From contig MKSV01000002.1 in the NCBI GenBank assembly GCA_001897435.1, positions 132,859 through 196,858 on the forward strand: 64,000 nt of DNA, given 5' to 3'. Origin of the DNA: Acidobacteriales bacterium 59-55 (GTDB taxonomy: Bacteria; Acidobacteriota; Terriglobia; Terriglobales; Acidobacteriaceae). This document shows, piece by piece, positions 1-8,061 of this stretch; the first letter of the stretch is position 1; every line of letters begins with the position of its first letter. Below the pieces are notes generated by a model, which worked only from the letters and a program-made list of their open reading frames with translations, was not told where the DNA came from and ran no database searches. Position numbers and translations under genes: made by a program.

Positions 1-124
1 TTGTTCTTGCTGTTGTTCTTGCTGTTGTTCTTGCCGTTGTTCTTGCCTCTAGGTACGCCAAGGCTTCAGCCTTGGCCCTCTATCCCCGCGCCACAAAACA
101 GGGGCTTCAGCCCCTGGGGTATGC
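1..124 (+). repeat. Family B repeat: 12-bp pyrimidine array plus paired hairpins
   Basis: Four 12-bp units of the type TTGTTCTTGCTG are followed by the hairpin CCAAGGCTTCAGCCTTGG and then CAGGGGCTTCAGCCCCTG. The same composite occurs at 1800-1914, 6637-6774 and 42472-42618. The second hairpin runs into the 3' end of the neighbouring hydrolase gene and supplies its stop codon. Confidence 0.85.
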
Positions 125-1390
125 CTTCTCGTCCGCCAGGCGCTTGAAAGCCCCGTGCACAAACGACCCCAGATACCACCCGTCAATATATTTATACGGC
201 GTCTCGCCGGTCGTGTAGTGCCCGCACGGCAGCACCTTCGAGACGTAGTCGATCCCGCAGCGGTCGAAGTTCGCCAGCACGTCCAGCGAAAACTCCCGCA
301 GAAACGTCAGGTCATACGTCGCATGAACCACCAGCACCCGCTTCGGGTGCGCGGCGAACCGCTCCATGTACGACATCGGGCTGATGCCGGTAAAGATCTG
401 CCGCACCTGGTCCCGCGTCAGCCCCGCCTGCTCGAAGGCCGCGCGAATGTGCCGCGTGCTCTGCCCCGTCCACACCACGTCGCCGAACCACGTCGACGCA
501 TGGTTGAACGCGCACACCCTTAGCCGCGCATCGTGCGCCGCGGCGATAAAGGCGTAGCAACTCCCCAGGCTCGTCCCCAGCACGCCGAACTGCTCATAGC
601 CCTGCGACTCCAGCCAGTCGATGCAACTGCGAATGTCGACCACCGCCTGGCGGCAGGCCTCGGTCGTCCGACCGATATTCGCGCTCACCGCATAGTCCGA
701 CCGCTCCAGCTCCGACGGCCGCCGAATGTCGTGGAACGGCTTCGAGAGCCGCAGCGCCGAGATGCCGAAGCGGTTGAACAGCGTGCACAGCGCGTTGTGG
801 CTGAAGGCATCTGCGTTCCACTGCGGCATCACGATGATCGCCTGCTTCGGCTTGCCTTTTTGCTTCTCCGCCGAAGCCGGATACCACCGCGCATTCACCA
901 CATCGTTCTCCGGATGGCAGGTGCGCACCGCCGACGTAAACCGCAAAAACTCCGCCTCCTCCAACTCCCCGGCCGCAGCCTTGCGCTTCAGTTCTGCATC
1001 CTGCTCCAGCGTCTCCGGCCTTACATTGGTAGGAAAGAGCTGCGGATAGCGCCGCTCCAGCCGAAAGTCCGTCGGCGTCTCGTAGCCGAAGAACTCATCG
1101 GCCCGCTCGACGATCGCCCGGTTCGCCGCAATCATCTGCTCCAGTCCCTGGCTATCCCGCGCTCCGTCTCCGGACCTGGCCGCCTCGGCAGACCTCGCAG
1201 CGGCAGCAGACGTCGTAGCCCCGGCGGCTCGCGCCTCGGCCCCCGCCCCCACGGCAGCCGGCGCCGGCTCGCCAAACTCTCCCAGCCAGTCGAACCCCCA
1301 CTCCAGCGGCCGGACGATGCGGTTGGTATCGCGCGTGGTAAGAGCCGTCTCCCAGGAGAACATCCACTTCGAATAAAGCTCTGAGAGCAT
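107..1390 (-). CDS. Alpha/beta hydrolase family protein
   Basis: A 427-aa predicted soluble alpha/beta hydrolase. A nucleophile elbow GTSLGS lies near residue 273, an acidic candidate in VVHATYDLTF near 357, and a histidine in LPCGHYTTGE near 390, which fits a Ser-Asp-His triad. Residues about 42-80 are an Ala/Gly/Arg-rich low-complexity stretch, probably a flexible insert. No signal peptide is visible. The substrate cannot be told from sequence. The last residues (AYPRG) and the stop codon come from the family B repeat, so the native C-terminus may have been replaced. The ribosome binding site is weak, and an internal ATG at residue 9 is an alternative start. Confidence 0.8.
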   Translation of the reverse strand: MLSELYSKWMFSWETALTTRDTNRIVRPLEWGFDWLGEFGEPAPAAVGAGAEARAAGATTSAAAARSAEAARSGDGARDSQGLEQMIAANRAIVERADEFFGYETPTDFRLERRYPQLFPTNVRPETLEQDAELKRKAAAGELEEAEFLRFTSAVRTCHPENDVVNARWYPASAEKQKGKPKQAIIVMPQWNADAFSHNALCTLFNRFGISALRLSKPFHDIRRPSELERSDYAVSANIGRTTEACRQAVVDIRSCIDWLESQGYEQFGVLGTSLGSCYAFIAAAHDARLRVCAFNHASTWFGDVVWTGQSTRHIRAAFEQAGLTRDQVRQIFTGISPMSYMERFAAHPKRVLVVHATYDLTFLREFSLDVLANFDRCGIDYVSKVLPCGHYTTGETPYKYIDGWYLGSFVHGAFKRLADEKAYPRG

Positions 1391-1458
1391 CTATCCAGTT
1401 TACAAGATGCCCGCCGCCAAATTCGCTCCGAAGCAATGCCGCCGACGCAGCAACCAAA

Positions 1459-1503
1459 GCACGTCATCTCGACCAAAGCGAAGCGAAGTGGAGAGCCCCT
1501 TTG
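1459..1503 (+). repeat. Family A repeat, degenerate copy
   Basis: ACGTCATCTCGACC followed by AAGCGAAGCGAAGTGGAGAG, a shortened copy of the interspersed element that recurs more than fifteen times in the window. It lies in the gap between the hydrolase and the XRE regulator. Confidence 0.75.
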
Positions 1504-1534
1504 GGTAAGGAAATAATCTTCAATGGAGGGAGAG

Positions 1535-1766
1535 TGGGGGCGGACGCGGGCGGACGCGGGATTGACGTGGGCGGGCGCGGGCGGGCGCGGGCGGACGTGG
1601 GCGGACGCGGGCGGACGTGGGCGGACGCGGGCGGACGTGGGCGGACGCGGGCGGACGTGGGCGGACGCGAGCGGGCGCGGGCGGGCGCGAGATTGACGCG
1701 GGCGGACGCGGGCGGGCGCGGGATTGACGCGGGCGGGCGCGGGCGGACGCGGGATTGACGCGGGTT
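1535..1766 (+). repeat. GC-rich 10-bp tandem array
   Basis: About 230 bp built from GCGGACGTGG and GCGGACGCGG units in near alternation, with GGGATTGACG interruptions. The period is 10 bp, so reading frames that stay open through it are a by-product of composition. The array fills most of the 1391-1936 gap. No gene is supported there. Confidence 0.85.
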
Positions 1767-1799
1767 TGCGGCGTATTCCGGGCGCTCGCGGCCCCTGCA

Positions 1800-1914
1800 T
1801 TGTCGTCGTTGCTCTTGTCGTTGCAGTTGTTCTTGCCTCTAGGTACGCCAAGGCTTCAGCCTTGGCCTTCTATCTCCTTGCCCCAGACAGGGGCTTCAGC
1901 CCCTGGGGTATGCC
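1800..1914 (+). repeat. Family B repeat (pyrimidine array plus paired hairpins)
   Basis: Degenerate TTG-TTCTTG units, then CCAAGGCTTCAGCCTTGG and CAGGGGCTTCAGCCCCTG. It has the same arrangement and order as the copy at the window start and ends just downstream of the XRE regulator stop codon. Confidence 0.85.
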
Positions 1915-1936
1915 TTCCTCCTCTCAAAAAGATCCT

Positions 1937-2644
1937 TCACAACTCCGCGAACACCATGCAAACCCGCCCCACGATATAGTCCGCCGGCGACTCATGCGCC
2001 GACGGCGCCAGCAGCTGCACGGGAAAATCCCGCGAGTACGGCCGCAGAATCAGCCGTCCCTCGTTGAAGTCCACAAACCGCAGCAGCAGCGCGGCTCCGG
2101 AGCGCACCGCGTACAGCGTCGGCTGCTGCGCCCGGTACGGAGCCAGCGAGTTGTAATGCCGGTCGAGCACCGCAATCGCCCCCGGCGGCAGCAGCGGCTC
2201 CATCGCGGCAGACTGCTGCGCGTCGGCACGCACCGCTACAAACCGCTGCCAGCGCGCCCGTTTGCCCGCCGAGCGCGCGCGATTGTCATACAGCCGCGAC
2301 ATCGCCACCTGCACCGTCTCGATGATCGACCCCTCCGCCACCCGCGCCTCGTCCATCGCCGCCGACGGCGACACCACCGGAACCGTCTCCATCGGCTCGG
2401 CCGTCTGCACCGGCGCTGCCGCCGCCAGCTCTACCGGCAGCAACTGGTCGACGGTCAGATGCTGCGCGGCCAGCACGCGGTCCAGACCTTCGAGCGACAG
2501 CGACCGCCGCCCGTTCAGGAAGTTCGAGATGTGCGCCTGTTGAAACCCCGCCTGGCTCGCCAGGCGGCGGCCCGTCAGCGAGCCGCGCTCGATGCGGCGA
2601 ACCAGCTCCAGCCGAAGCAACTCGTGCAACTCTTGAAAATTCAT
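1937..2644 (-). CDS. XRE-family repressor with S24-like C-terminal domain
   Basis: A 235-aa two-domain regulator. Residues about 5-70 form a Cro/CI-type helix-turn-helix (RRLASQAGFQQAHISNFLNG). Residues about 145-230 resemble the peptidase S24/LexA fold of phage repressors. The usual G-D-S-M motif reads QSAAMEP, and the expected lysine strand reads LLLRFVDF, so the autocleavage serine and lysine both look absent. A linker of about 75 residues is Ala/Pro/Val-rich. The gene is divergent from the phage-like cluster starting at 3113, the layout expected of a lysogeny-type repressor. Inference: a non-cleavable repressor of the 2788 promoter. A GGAGG lies 11 nt upstream of the ATG. Confidence 0.7.
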   Translation of the reverse strand: MNFQELHELLRLELVRRIERGSLTGRRLASQAGFQQAHISNFLNGRRSLSLEGLDRVLAAQHLTVDQLLPVELAAAAPVQTAEPMETVPVVSPSAAMDEARVAEGSIIETVQVAMSRLYDNRARSAGKRARWQRFVAVRADAQQSAAMEPLLPPGAIAVLDRHYNSLAPYRAQQPTLYAVRSGAALLLRFVDFNEGRLILRPYSRDFPVQLLAPSAHESPADYIVGRVCMVFAEL

Positions 2645-2787
2645 GGCGATAGACGCCTCCCCAATTCGTAATATCTTTCAGCATGACGAAGATTAGGCGA
2701 AACTTTCAATATCAGCAATATATTTAGGATGCAAATCTCTGTTCCATAGACATTTATGGATTTAATAAAACATCACAAAAATTGCTG

Positions 2788-2816
2788 TTGACAAGGAATT
2801 TGTCGAAAGCTATAAC
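2788..2816 (+). promoter_or_regulatory. Sigma-70-type promoter with overlapping inverted repeat
   Basis: TTGACA at 2788-2793, a 17-bp spacer, and TATAAC at 2811-2816, reading toward the phage-like cluster. GACAA (2790-2794) and TTGTC (2800-2804) form a 5-bp inverted repeat overlapping the -35 box, a plausible operator for the divergent XRE repressor. The surrounding 2645-2840 DNA is AT-rich compared with its flanks. No protein-coding gene is supported between 2817 and 3112. Confidence 0.65.
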
Positions 2817-3112
2817 CTTGAGACTTTCCAATCTGGGCGCAAGTGAAGCACGGAATGGCCTTTCCAAGGCAGTCTCAAGGAAGGTGCCTGCGAACCCGCC
2901 GAGCATGGAAGGCATGGAAGGGTGATTTTGATTTTTCCCAAGGTACTACACCGCACCGAGCAACGACGGATAAGCGCCTGAGCCCGATTCGACGGAGCCC
3001 GAGAGCCCCGCGAATCCCGCCCCGACGCTTCAAAGCAGCCTGAGCGAGCCCCTTCGACCGTTGAAAACCACCGAGGCCCGCCGGGGGAGAACTACGCCTT
3101 GAAAGGAATGCA

Positions 3113-3334
3113 ATGAACTACTTGTCCTTGGATTTGAAGGTATGTGAAGGGTGCGGTGCGCTTTGGCTCCGCTCGGGCTCGACAGACGGCGTCTATTGCC
3201 GGGGATGCGCGGAACACCTGGCTCGCTTCCCTCAGCCTCGCCCCCGCCACGCAGGCGGACGCAGGCCGCGGCTGGCACGAACCTCCGTCTGCCCCGCAAA
3301 CCGTCCCGCGCCCACCGCCGGAGGTGCCCGATGA
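3113..3334 (+). CDS. Small zinc-ribbon protein
   Basis: 73 aa with a C-x2-C...C-x2-C pair (CEGCG near residues 11-15 and CRGC near 29-32), a likely zinc ribbon, followed by an Arg/Pro-rich tail. Start ATG with an AAAGGA ribosome site. It overlaps the next gene by ATGA (3331-3334), so the two are probably translationally coupled. The function is unknown. Position immediately after the promoter at 2788 suggests a regulatory accessory protein for the sigma-like factor. Confidence 0.6.
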   Translation: MNYLSLDLKVCEGCGALWLRSGSTDGVYCRGCAEHLARFPQPRPRHAGGRRPRLARTSVCPANRPAPTAGGAR

Positions 3335-3888
3335 GCACAGCCCTGATGGTTCTCCCCACCGTCTGGGCCGTCGCCGCCCAAATCAAAAAACCCGAAGCAA
3401 TCAAAGCCGCACCGGACCGGCGCTCGCTCCCAACCCCGCTCCCAACGTCTCTTCCAACCCCGCCCGCAACCTCGCTCGCCTTCTACCGCAAGTACACCGA
3501 AGGCCTGCTGCACCGCTACGTCCGCATGTCGATGGAGGCCGGCCGTGCGCCCTCGCTGCTCGGCAAAGACCTCTTCCGCGCCCGCGTCACCAACTACGTC
3601 GTCCACGGCTTCGACGACGTCGTCATCTTCGTCCACGATGTCGAACAGTGCCTGAAGAAGCTGGACACGCTACAGTCCCAGTTGATCGAGCGCATCGCGC
3701 TGCGGGAGTACACGCAGGCCGAGACCGCCGCGGCGCTGGGCCTGACGCCGCGCACCCTCGTCCGCCGCTACCGCGAGGCGCTCGACACGCTGACCGGCAT
3801 CCTGCTCGAGCGCCGCCTGCTCGAACCCCTGGCAGAAAGTCAAGGGGGCGGAAGCGCCCGTCGTCCCGCAAAACACTGTGACGCTTGA
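3331..3888 (+). CDS. Sigma-70 region 4-like / late-gene regulator
   Basis: 185 aa. The C-terminal part contains a helix-turn-helix like sigma region 4: LREYTQAETAAALGLTPRTL, followed by a basic helix VRRYREALD. A Pro/Thr-rich linker covers residues about 20-50. No region 2 is visible, so it is not a complete sigma factor. It could instead be an ArpU-like phage late-gene activator. Start ATG 3331 is chosen because it overlaps the zinc-ribbon stop (ATGA). An upstream in-frame ATG at 3151 would lie inside the zinc-ribbon gene. A strong terminator follows at 3961. Confidence 0.6.
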   Translation: MSTALMVLPTVWAVAAQIKKPEAIKAAPDRRSLPTPLPTSLPTPPATSLAFYRKYTEGLLHRYVRMSMEAGRAPSLLGKDLFRARVTNYVVHGFDDVVIFVHDVEQCLKKLDTLQSQLIERIALREYTQAETAAALGLTPRTLVRRYREALDTLTGILLERRLLEPLAESQGGGSARRPAKHCDA

Positions 3889-3960
3889 AGTTATTGCGCA
3901 TCTCCAAAGTGCCGATTAGTTAGCCTCCACTTGGTATTCTGGAAATGTAAGTAAGCAATG

Positions 3961-4000
3961 AAACGGGAGAGCGCCAAACGGGCGGCTCTCCCGTTTCTTT
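3961..4000 (+). terminator. Rho-independent terminator after the regulator pair
   Basis: AAACGGGAGAGC (3961-3972) pairs perfectly with GCTCTCCCGTTT (3985-3996), and TTTCTTT follows. This separates the regulator pair from the structural genes, which would then need their own promoter or antitermination. Confidence 0.85.
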
Positions 4001-4015
4001 GGCCCGGCTTAAGAC

Positions 4016-4238
4016 CATCATCTCGACCAATCGCCGCACCCCTGAAGTACATCATCTCGACCCGAGCTGGAGCAGTAAACAAAGCACGTCATCTCGACCG
4101 ATCGCCGCACCCTGAAGCACGTCATCTCGACCGATCGCCGCACCCTGAAGTACGTCATCTCGACCGATCGCCGCACCCTGAAGTACGTCATCTCGACCGG
4201 AGCGAAGCGAAGTGGAGAGACCCCTGTATTTGCCCTTT
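4016..4238 (+). repeat. Family A repeat array, 33-bp period
   Basis: Five partial copies of ACGTCATCTCGACCGATCGC followed by CGCACCCTGAAG, three of them exactly 33 bp apart (starts 4086, 4119, 4152), ending in a full family A element with GTGGAGAGACCCCTGTATTT. Because 33 is a multiple of three, long spurious reading frames with an 11-residue repeat span it on both strands. The spacers are part of the repeat, so it is not a CRISPR array. Confidence 0.9.
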
Positions 4239-4417
4239 GTCGGATCGGCAACAGCGCCCGGGTGCCCCATCCATCGCGTCTTTTGCGATGGGTGGGATAT
4301 AAGCCGGGTGCCCCATCCTTTCGCAGCCTCATCGCGAAAGGGTGGGAGACCACAAATATCCATCTCGGACACAGCCGAGCCGAAAACGCTCTAAGGACGC
4401 TTCAGCTCAAGTCCCGC

Positions 4418-4515
4418 TCTGTTAAGGGCACGGCTTCAGAGCCTGTCCTGAGCGAAGCCGAAGGATGCCGTAAGTGACTTGTCTGCAATGCGGCTTTAGC
4501 CGCTGAGGGCATGTT
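4418..4515 (+). repeat. Family C paired-hairpin repeat, interrupted
   Basis: Begins GTTAAGGGCACGGCTTCAGA, is interrupted by GCCTGTCCTGAGCGAAGCCG, and ends with GCGGCTTTAGCCGCTGAGGG. The same interrupted variant recurs at 34612-34728, so the insertion is itself inherited. The gap 3889-4700 holds this, the terminator and the family A array. No gene is seen in it. Confidence 0.8.
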
Positions 4516-4700
4516 CGGGACTAAATCAGAATCTTCGGGTTAATCGCCCGCATTTTGTTTATCTTTCATTGCCTGTTCCTGGAGGTGGCATGGCAGACGA
4601 TCTACGGCTTCATCGCAGTTTGGGCCTTCATCAAAAGAACACCGGAGCGGCCTGCCGTCCCGGCCTGGCGCACGCCGCTGCATCGGCAAGGGCAGCATCC

Positions 4701-5261
4701 ATGGAACTCCGCGCCATGGCCGTCGAGTTTCCCGATGTCCACGGCCATCCCAACCGGCTGCCCTTCGAGGGCGTCCTTACGCTGGTCGACGTGGCCAGCG
4801 ACAAGGCTCCCAGCGGTGCGCGCGGACATCGTGTCGTGCTCACCCGCGCCGCCGCCGAGGCCGCCCTGCCCAGCCTGCTGGGAATGGCCGTCGACTACAA
4901 GGCCGGCTGGGACGGCCACGACGCCCGCCAGAAGTGCGGCATCATCACCGCCGCCGAACTCGATGGCAAACGGCTCACCGTCGCCGGCTTCCTCTTCGCC
5001 CGCGACTTTCCCGAACTGGAGGCGCAGGTCGAGTCGAAGGCCGAGCCCGGCGTCGATCGCCTGATGGGCATGAGCTACGAGCTGGCCGACGCGCACGTCG
5101 CCGACATGTCCGCGTCGATCTGGACCCTCACCCGCGCCACCTTCACCGGTGCGGCGATCCTGCTGCGGGAGAAGGCCGCCTACCGCGGCACCAGCTTCCG
5201 CCTCAAGCGGCCGGCGATAGCACGGCCCGCGACGGCGCGGCGAGCCATCGCGGCCCGTTAG
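4701..5261 (+). CDS. Phage prohead (head maturation) protease
   Basis: 186 aa from ATG 4701, preceded by AAGGG. An upstream ATG at 4590 after GGAGGT is possible but its N-terminus looks non-native. The layout fits a head maturation serine protease: a His in DGHD (about 73), then K-x-G-I-I-T-A and a strand L-x-V-x-G-F, then a Ser in LMGMSYEL (about 125), and a basic C-terminal tail that may be a scaffolding delta-type peptide. Inferred role: cleaves scaffold and capsid protein during head assembly. It sits upstream of the scaffold-like and capsid genes, as in HK97-type modules, but without the portal beside it. Confidence 0.6.
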   Translation: MELRAMAVEFPDVHGHPNRLPFEGVLTLVDVASDKAPSGARGHRVVLTRAAAEAALPSLLGMAVDYKAGWDGHDARQKCGIITAAELDGKRLTVAGFLFARDFPELEAQVESKAEPGVDRLMGMSYELADAHVADMSASIWTLTRATFTGAAILLREKAAYRGTSFRLKRPAIARPATARRAIAAR

Positions 5262-5324
5262 TTTTTTGTCATCCCGCAGCGAAGCGGAAGAATCTCCGGT
5301 TCGGAACGCCTGCAAAACCACCGC

Positions 5325-5390
5325 AGCCTCCCAACCAACAACCAGCAACGAACAACCAACAACCAATATCCACCAACATCCATCAAGGAG
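5325..5390 (+). repeat. CAACAA-type leader preceding a phage-cluster gene
   Basis: A/C-rich run of CCAACAACCAGCAACGAACA type and ATATCCACCAAC, ending directly in the AAGGAG ribosome site of the gene at 5396. Equivalent leaders precede the genes at 9306, 11022, 18727 and 20154. Confidence 0.7.
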
Positions 5391-5395
5391 AAGCA

Positions 5396-5782
5396 ATGAG
5401 CTTTCTAAGCGTGCTGGAAGCAATCGGAAAAGACTTCGAAAAAGGATTGACCTGGGCCGTCGAGTACGCCGTCCCGGTCGAGAAACTGGTGGGCCTGCTC
5501 TTCCCGCCCGCCGCGCCGGTCGTCGGCGCCGTAGCCGACGCCACCTCGCTCATCCAGGGCGCGGTCCTGATGGTCGAGCAGAAGTACGCCGCCTCGGGCG
5601 CGCAGAGCGGCTCCGGCGCGCAGAAGCTGGCCGAGGTCATGGCGCTGGCCGGAACGGCGGTAGCCTCGCTGCTGCGCCAGGGCGGCATCGCCGCCAACGG
5701 CAGCTACGTCGAAAGCCTCGTCTCGGCGGTCGTCGGCGTGCTCAACGTGCAGGCCATGCCGCAGCCCAAACCCGCCGCATAG
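5396..5782 (+). CDS. Small hydrophobic protein of the phage-like cluster
   Basis: 128 aa, start ATG after AAGGAG (spacing 5). Residues about 30-60 (KLVGLLFPPAAPVVGAVADA) and 80-115 are Ala/Val/Gly-rich and could be membrane-active or amphipathic. No Cys and no recognisable motif. The position between protease and scaffold-like genes is not one where a holin is usual. I do not recognise the family. A capsid-associated protein is as likely as a lysis protein. Confidence 0.55.
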   Translation: MSFLSVLEAIGKDFEKGLTWAVEYAVPVEKLVGLLFPPAAPVVGAVADATSLIQGAVLMVEQKYAASGAQSGSGAQKLAEVMALAGTAVASLLRQGGIAANGSYVESLVSAVVGVLNVQAMPQPKPAA

Positions 5783-5835
5783 CCCTGTCCGCAACGAACA
5801 ACCAAGAACCGACAACAAACAACCCCAAGAACGCA

Positions 5836-5890
5836 CGTCATCTCGACCGAAGCGAAGCGCAGTGGAGAGACCCCTGTATTTCGCCTTTGC
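5836..5890 (+). repeat. Family A repeat
   Basis: Full copy: ACGTCATCTCGACCGAAGCG, then AAGCGCAGTGGAGAGACCCC and TGTATTTCGCC. It lies between the hydrophobic-protein gene and the scaffold-like gene. Confidence 0.9.
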
Positions 5891-5950
5891 CCGTACCCGC
5901 GCCGTGACAAACGACGCGAACAAACAAGTCACAACGAAAATCGAGGAAAA

Positions 5951-6391
5951 ATGGACATGAAAGAAGATCTGGAAATGACCGCAATCGTGGAACGGCTGGC
6001 CGCAACCGCGAGCCTGCTTGAACAGGCCGTCGAACGCCTGGCCCGGCGCCAGAGCGACGCCGAAGCCTCCATCGAAGCATCCATCGAAGCATCCATCGAA
6101 GCATCGGTCGGCCGTATCGTCGCCACCGTCGAAGCGCGCCGCGAAGCCGAGCTTGAAGAGAAGCTCGCCGCCGCCGAAGCCGAGATCGCCGGGCTGCGAG
6201 CCTCTGTATCCTCCACGGTTACAAATGGACGCAAGACCTTGCCCGTCGCCATGGCGAGCCTGCTCGCCAAGCAGGGCGTCACCGTCGATTCCATCGAAGC
6301 CGGAGCCCTCGACGCCGCGCTCGTCAGCCTCAGCCTCGAACAGCGCATCGCCGTCAAGGCGCAACTCCTCCGCGCCGGCCTGCTCAGCTAA
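5951..6391 (+). CDS. Coiled-coil scaffold-like protein
   Basis: 146 aa, acidic and largely alpha-helical. Residues about 8-90 form a heptad-rich coil that contains a perfect EASI-EASI-EASI repeat from three 12-bp units (TCCATCGAAGCA) near 6066-6102. The C-terminal 50 residues are more globular (KTLPVAMASLLAKQGVTVDS). Placement between protease and major capsid, plus the coiled coil, is typical of an assembly scaffold. A second in-frame ATG at residue 3 is a possible start. Inference only; no family name is claimed. Confidence 0.55.
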   Translation: MDMKEDLEMTAIVERLAATASLLEQAVERLARRQSDAEASIEASIEASIEASVGRIVATVEARREAELEEKLAAAEAEIAGLRASVSSTVTNGRKTLPVAMASLLAKQGVTVDSIEAGALDAALVSLSLEQRIAVKAQLLRAGLLS

Positions 6392-6424
6392 CTCAAAGCC
6401 AAGGCCCCAACGCCACGAAACCAG

Positions 6425-6774
6425 CAAGTCATCTTGACCGAAATCGTGGCAGCAACAAAAAGCACGTCACCTCGACCGAAGTCGTGGCAGCAACAAAAGC
6501 ACGTCATCTCGGCCGAAGTCGTGGCAGCAACGAAAGCAAGTGATCTCGACCGAAGGCATGAGCAGCAACGAAAGCACGTCATCTCGACCGAAGGCCCGCA
6601 GGGCCGCAGTGGAGAGACCCCTGTATTTCGTCTTTGCAGTTGCTGTTGCAGTTGCCGTCGTCGTTGCTGTTGCCCTTGCAGTTGCCCTTGCCCTTGCCTC
6701 TAGGTACGCCAAGGCTTCAGCCTTGGCCTCTCAACCCAGCCGCAGAACCGGGGCTTTAGCCCCTGGGGTATGCA
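6425..6774 (+). repeat. Family A array (about 37-bp period) joined to family B repeat
   Basis: Four to five units of ACGTCATCTCGACCGAAG followed by TCGTGGCAGCAACAAAAGC, then a full family A end with GGAGAGACCCCTGTATTTCG. A TTGCTGTTGCAGTTGCC-type array follows, then the B hairpins CCAAGGCTTCAGCCTTGG and GGGGCTTTAGCCCC. This fills the 450-bp gap before the capsid gene. Only the last 70 bp hold non-repeat DNA, including the capsid ribosome site. Confidence 0.9.
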
Positions 6775-6843
6775 GTTCCATCTTTCTAAGCGCACGAATG
6801 CGCAACAGCGCAGCCCCATCCGCTTTAAAAAAAGGAGATAAGA

Positions 6844-7815
6844 ATGAACGCAAAGTTTACCGAGATTCACGCCGCAGCCGACTACCTTGGACCCGGCGCT
6901 GTCGAAGTCCCTCTCTACCAGTCCGAGATCACCGACCTGGTGCAGCGCCGCGGCGTCTTCGGCCGCCGCATCAAGCAGGTCCCGGCCACCGGCCACCCCT
7001 CGCGCTTCTTCGAGGAGACGTCCATTCCATCCCCCTCGGCCGCCTCCGGCTTTGTCGACCCGCGCAACATCGTCGCGCCCTTGGTCACGCCCACCCGCGT
7101 CGAGCGCAGCGTGCCTCTCAAGGCGCTGGTCGCGCAGATCAACTACAACCTCTTCGACATCGAGCTGGGCCAGCAGCAGAGCCAGTTCGCCTACCTCCAG
7201 GCCAAGGATCTCGCCGACACCGTCGACGGCGTTCTGCGCACCCACGACGTCGCCCTCTGGAACGGCAACGACACCAGCCTCGGCACGCCCACCACGGCGC
7301 AGTACTTCGGCGCGGCCGCGCAGATCGCCGGCGGCGGCAACACCGTCACCATCGGCGCCAGCGAGAGCATCGTCGACGGCTTCAAATCGGCCATCGCGCA
7401 GATGGTCTCGAACACCTCCTACGGCGTCCGGCCCACGGCCATCTACGCCAACCCGGTGCTGCTCGACCTCATCGACCGCGAGATGAAGGCCGAGTTCAAC
7501 ATCGTCCTCAACACCCAGGAGATCGCCGCCGGCCTCTCGGTCAAAACGCTCTCCACGCAGGCCGGCGAGATTCCCCTCATCCCCGAGTGGACGCTCTCCT
7601 ACACCGGCACGCCCGGCTCAGGCAGCGCCGTGCTGCCCGCCTACATCGTCACCGAAGACATGATCGAGTACCACTGGCTCAGCGACCCCAACCCGCGCGT
7701 CTTCCAGCTCGGCGTCCCCGGCTCGCTGGCCTCGCAGTATGTCGTGGTCAAGTTCGGCGGCCTCGTCGTCAAGGGCGCAAACTACGCCCACTACCAGGTG
7801 CTCGTCGATCGCTAA
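6844..7815 (+). CDS. Phage major capsid protein
   Basis: 323 aa preceded by a strong AAAAGGAGATAAGA ribosome site, consistent with high expression. The sequence has HK97-fold character: an early YQSEITDLVQRRG helix, an N-arm-like region rich in S/P (SIPSPSAASGFVDP), central helices with QAKDLADTVDG, then IYANPVLLDLIDREM and a C-terminal beta region with PRVFQLGVPGSLASQYVVV. It is unlike the capsid protein of the second prophage (62882-63877). The downstream internal terminator at 8062 could set a high capsid to connector ratio. No obvious cleavage site for the protease could be assigned. Confidence 0.7.
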   Translation: MNAKFTEIHAAADYLGPGAVEVPLYQSEITDLVQRRGVFGRRIKQVPATGHPSRFFEETSIPSPSAASGFVDPRNIVAPLVTPTRVERSVPLKALVAQINYNLFDIELGQQQSQFAYLQAKDLADTVDGVLRTHDVALWNGNDTSLGTPTTAQYFGAAAQIAGGGNTVTIGASESIVDGFKSAIAQMVSNTSYGVRPTAIYANPVLLDLIDREMKAEFNIVLNTQEIAAGLSVKTLSTQAGEIPLIPEWTLSYTGTPGSGSAVLPAYIVTEDMIEYHWLSDPNPRVFQLGVPGSLASQYVVVKFGGLVVKGANYAHYQVLVDR

Positions 7816-7852
7816 ACAGTGCTCGGCATCGGGGAACCTCCGATGGTGCGCC

Positions 7853-7932
7853 GCTCTGTTAAGGGCACGGCTTCAGCCGTGCCGTAGATCCCCTTACCTG
7901 TCATGCGGCTTTAGCCGCTGGGGAATATCTCC
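7853..7932 (+). repeat. Family C paired-hairpin repeat
   Basis: GTTAAGGGCACGGCTTCAGC completing the hairpin GGCACGGCTTCAGCCGTGCC, about 30 bp of spacer, then GCGGCTTTAGCCGCTGGGG. Confidence 0.85.
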
Positions 7933-7950
7933 GGGACCTGCTCAGCAAGC

Positions 7951-8038
7951 ACGTCATCTCGACCGAAGCCGCGCGGACCCTCCGAAACAGACGTCATCTC
8001 GACCGGAGCGAAGCGCAGTGGAGAGACCCCTGTATTTG
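7951..8038 (+). repeat. Family A repeats, two copies
   Basis: A truncated ACGTCATCTCGACCGAAG copy is followed about 40 bp later by a full copy ending GGAGAGACCCCTGTATTTG. Confidence 0.85.
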
Positions 8039-8061
8039 TGCTTATTGATGTTGCTTTTTAC

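Noticed and set aside
1132..1851. Long open frame encoding an Arg/Pro-rich repeat protein over the GC array
   Set aside because: It arises from the 10-bp GC repeat and the 5' part of the hydrolase gene on the same strand; no ribosome site, and composition is repeat-driven.
2843..3043. Possible 66-aa gene between the promoter at 2788 and the zinc-ribbon gene
   Set aside because: Basic, low-complexity translation with no ribosome site or motif; more likely the untranslated leader.
4016..4238. 33-bp repeated units resembling a CRISPR array
   Set aside because: The repeats are contiguous copies of family A with no unique spacers, end in the usual family A tail, and have no cas genes nearby.
3958..4302. 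Frame with an 11-residue HLDRSPHPE repeat
   Set aside because: A product of the 33-bp repeat period; equivalent frames are open on the other strand.
6425..6640. About 37-bp repeated units resembling a CRISPR array
   Set aside because: Units are direct tandem copies with small drift, no spacers, and they merge into a full family A element.
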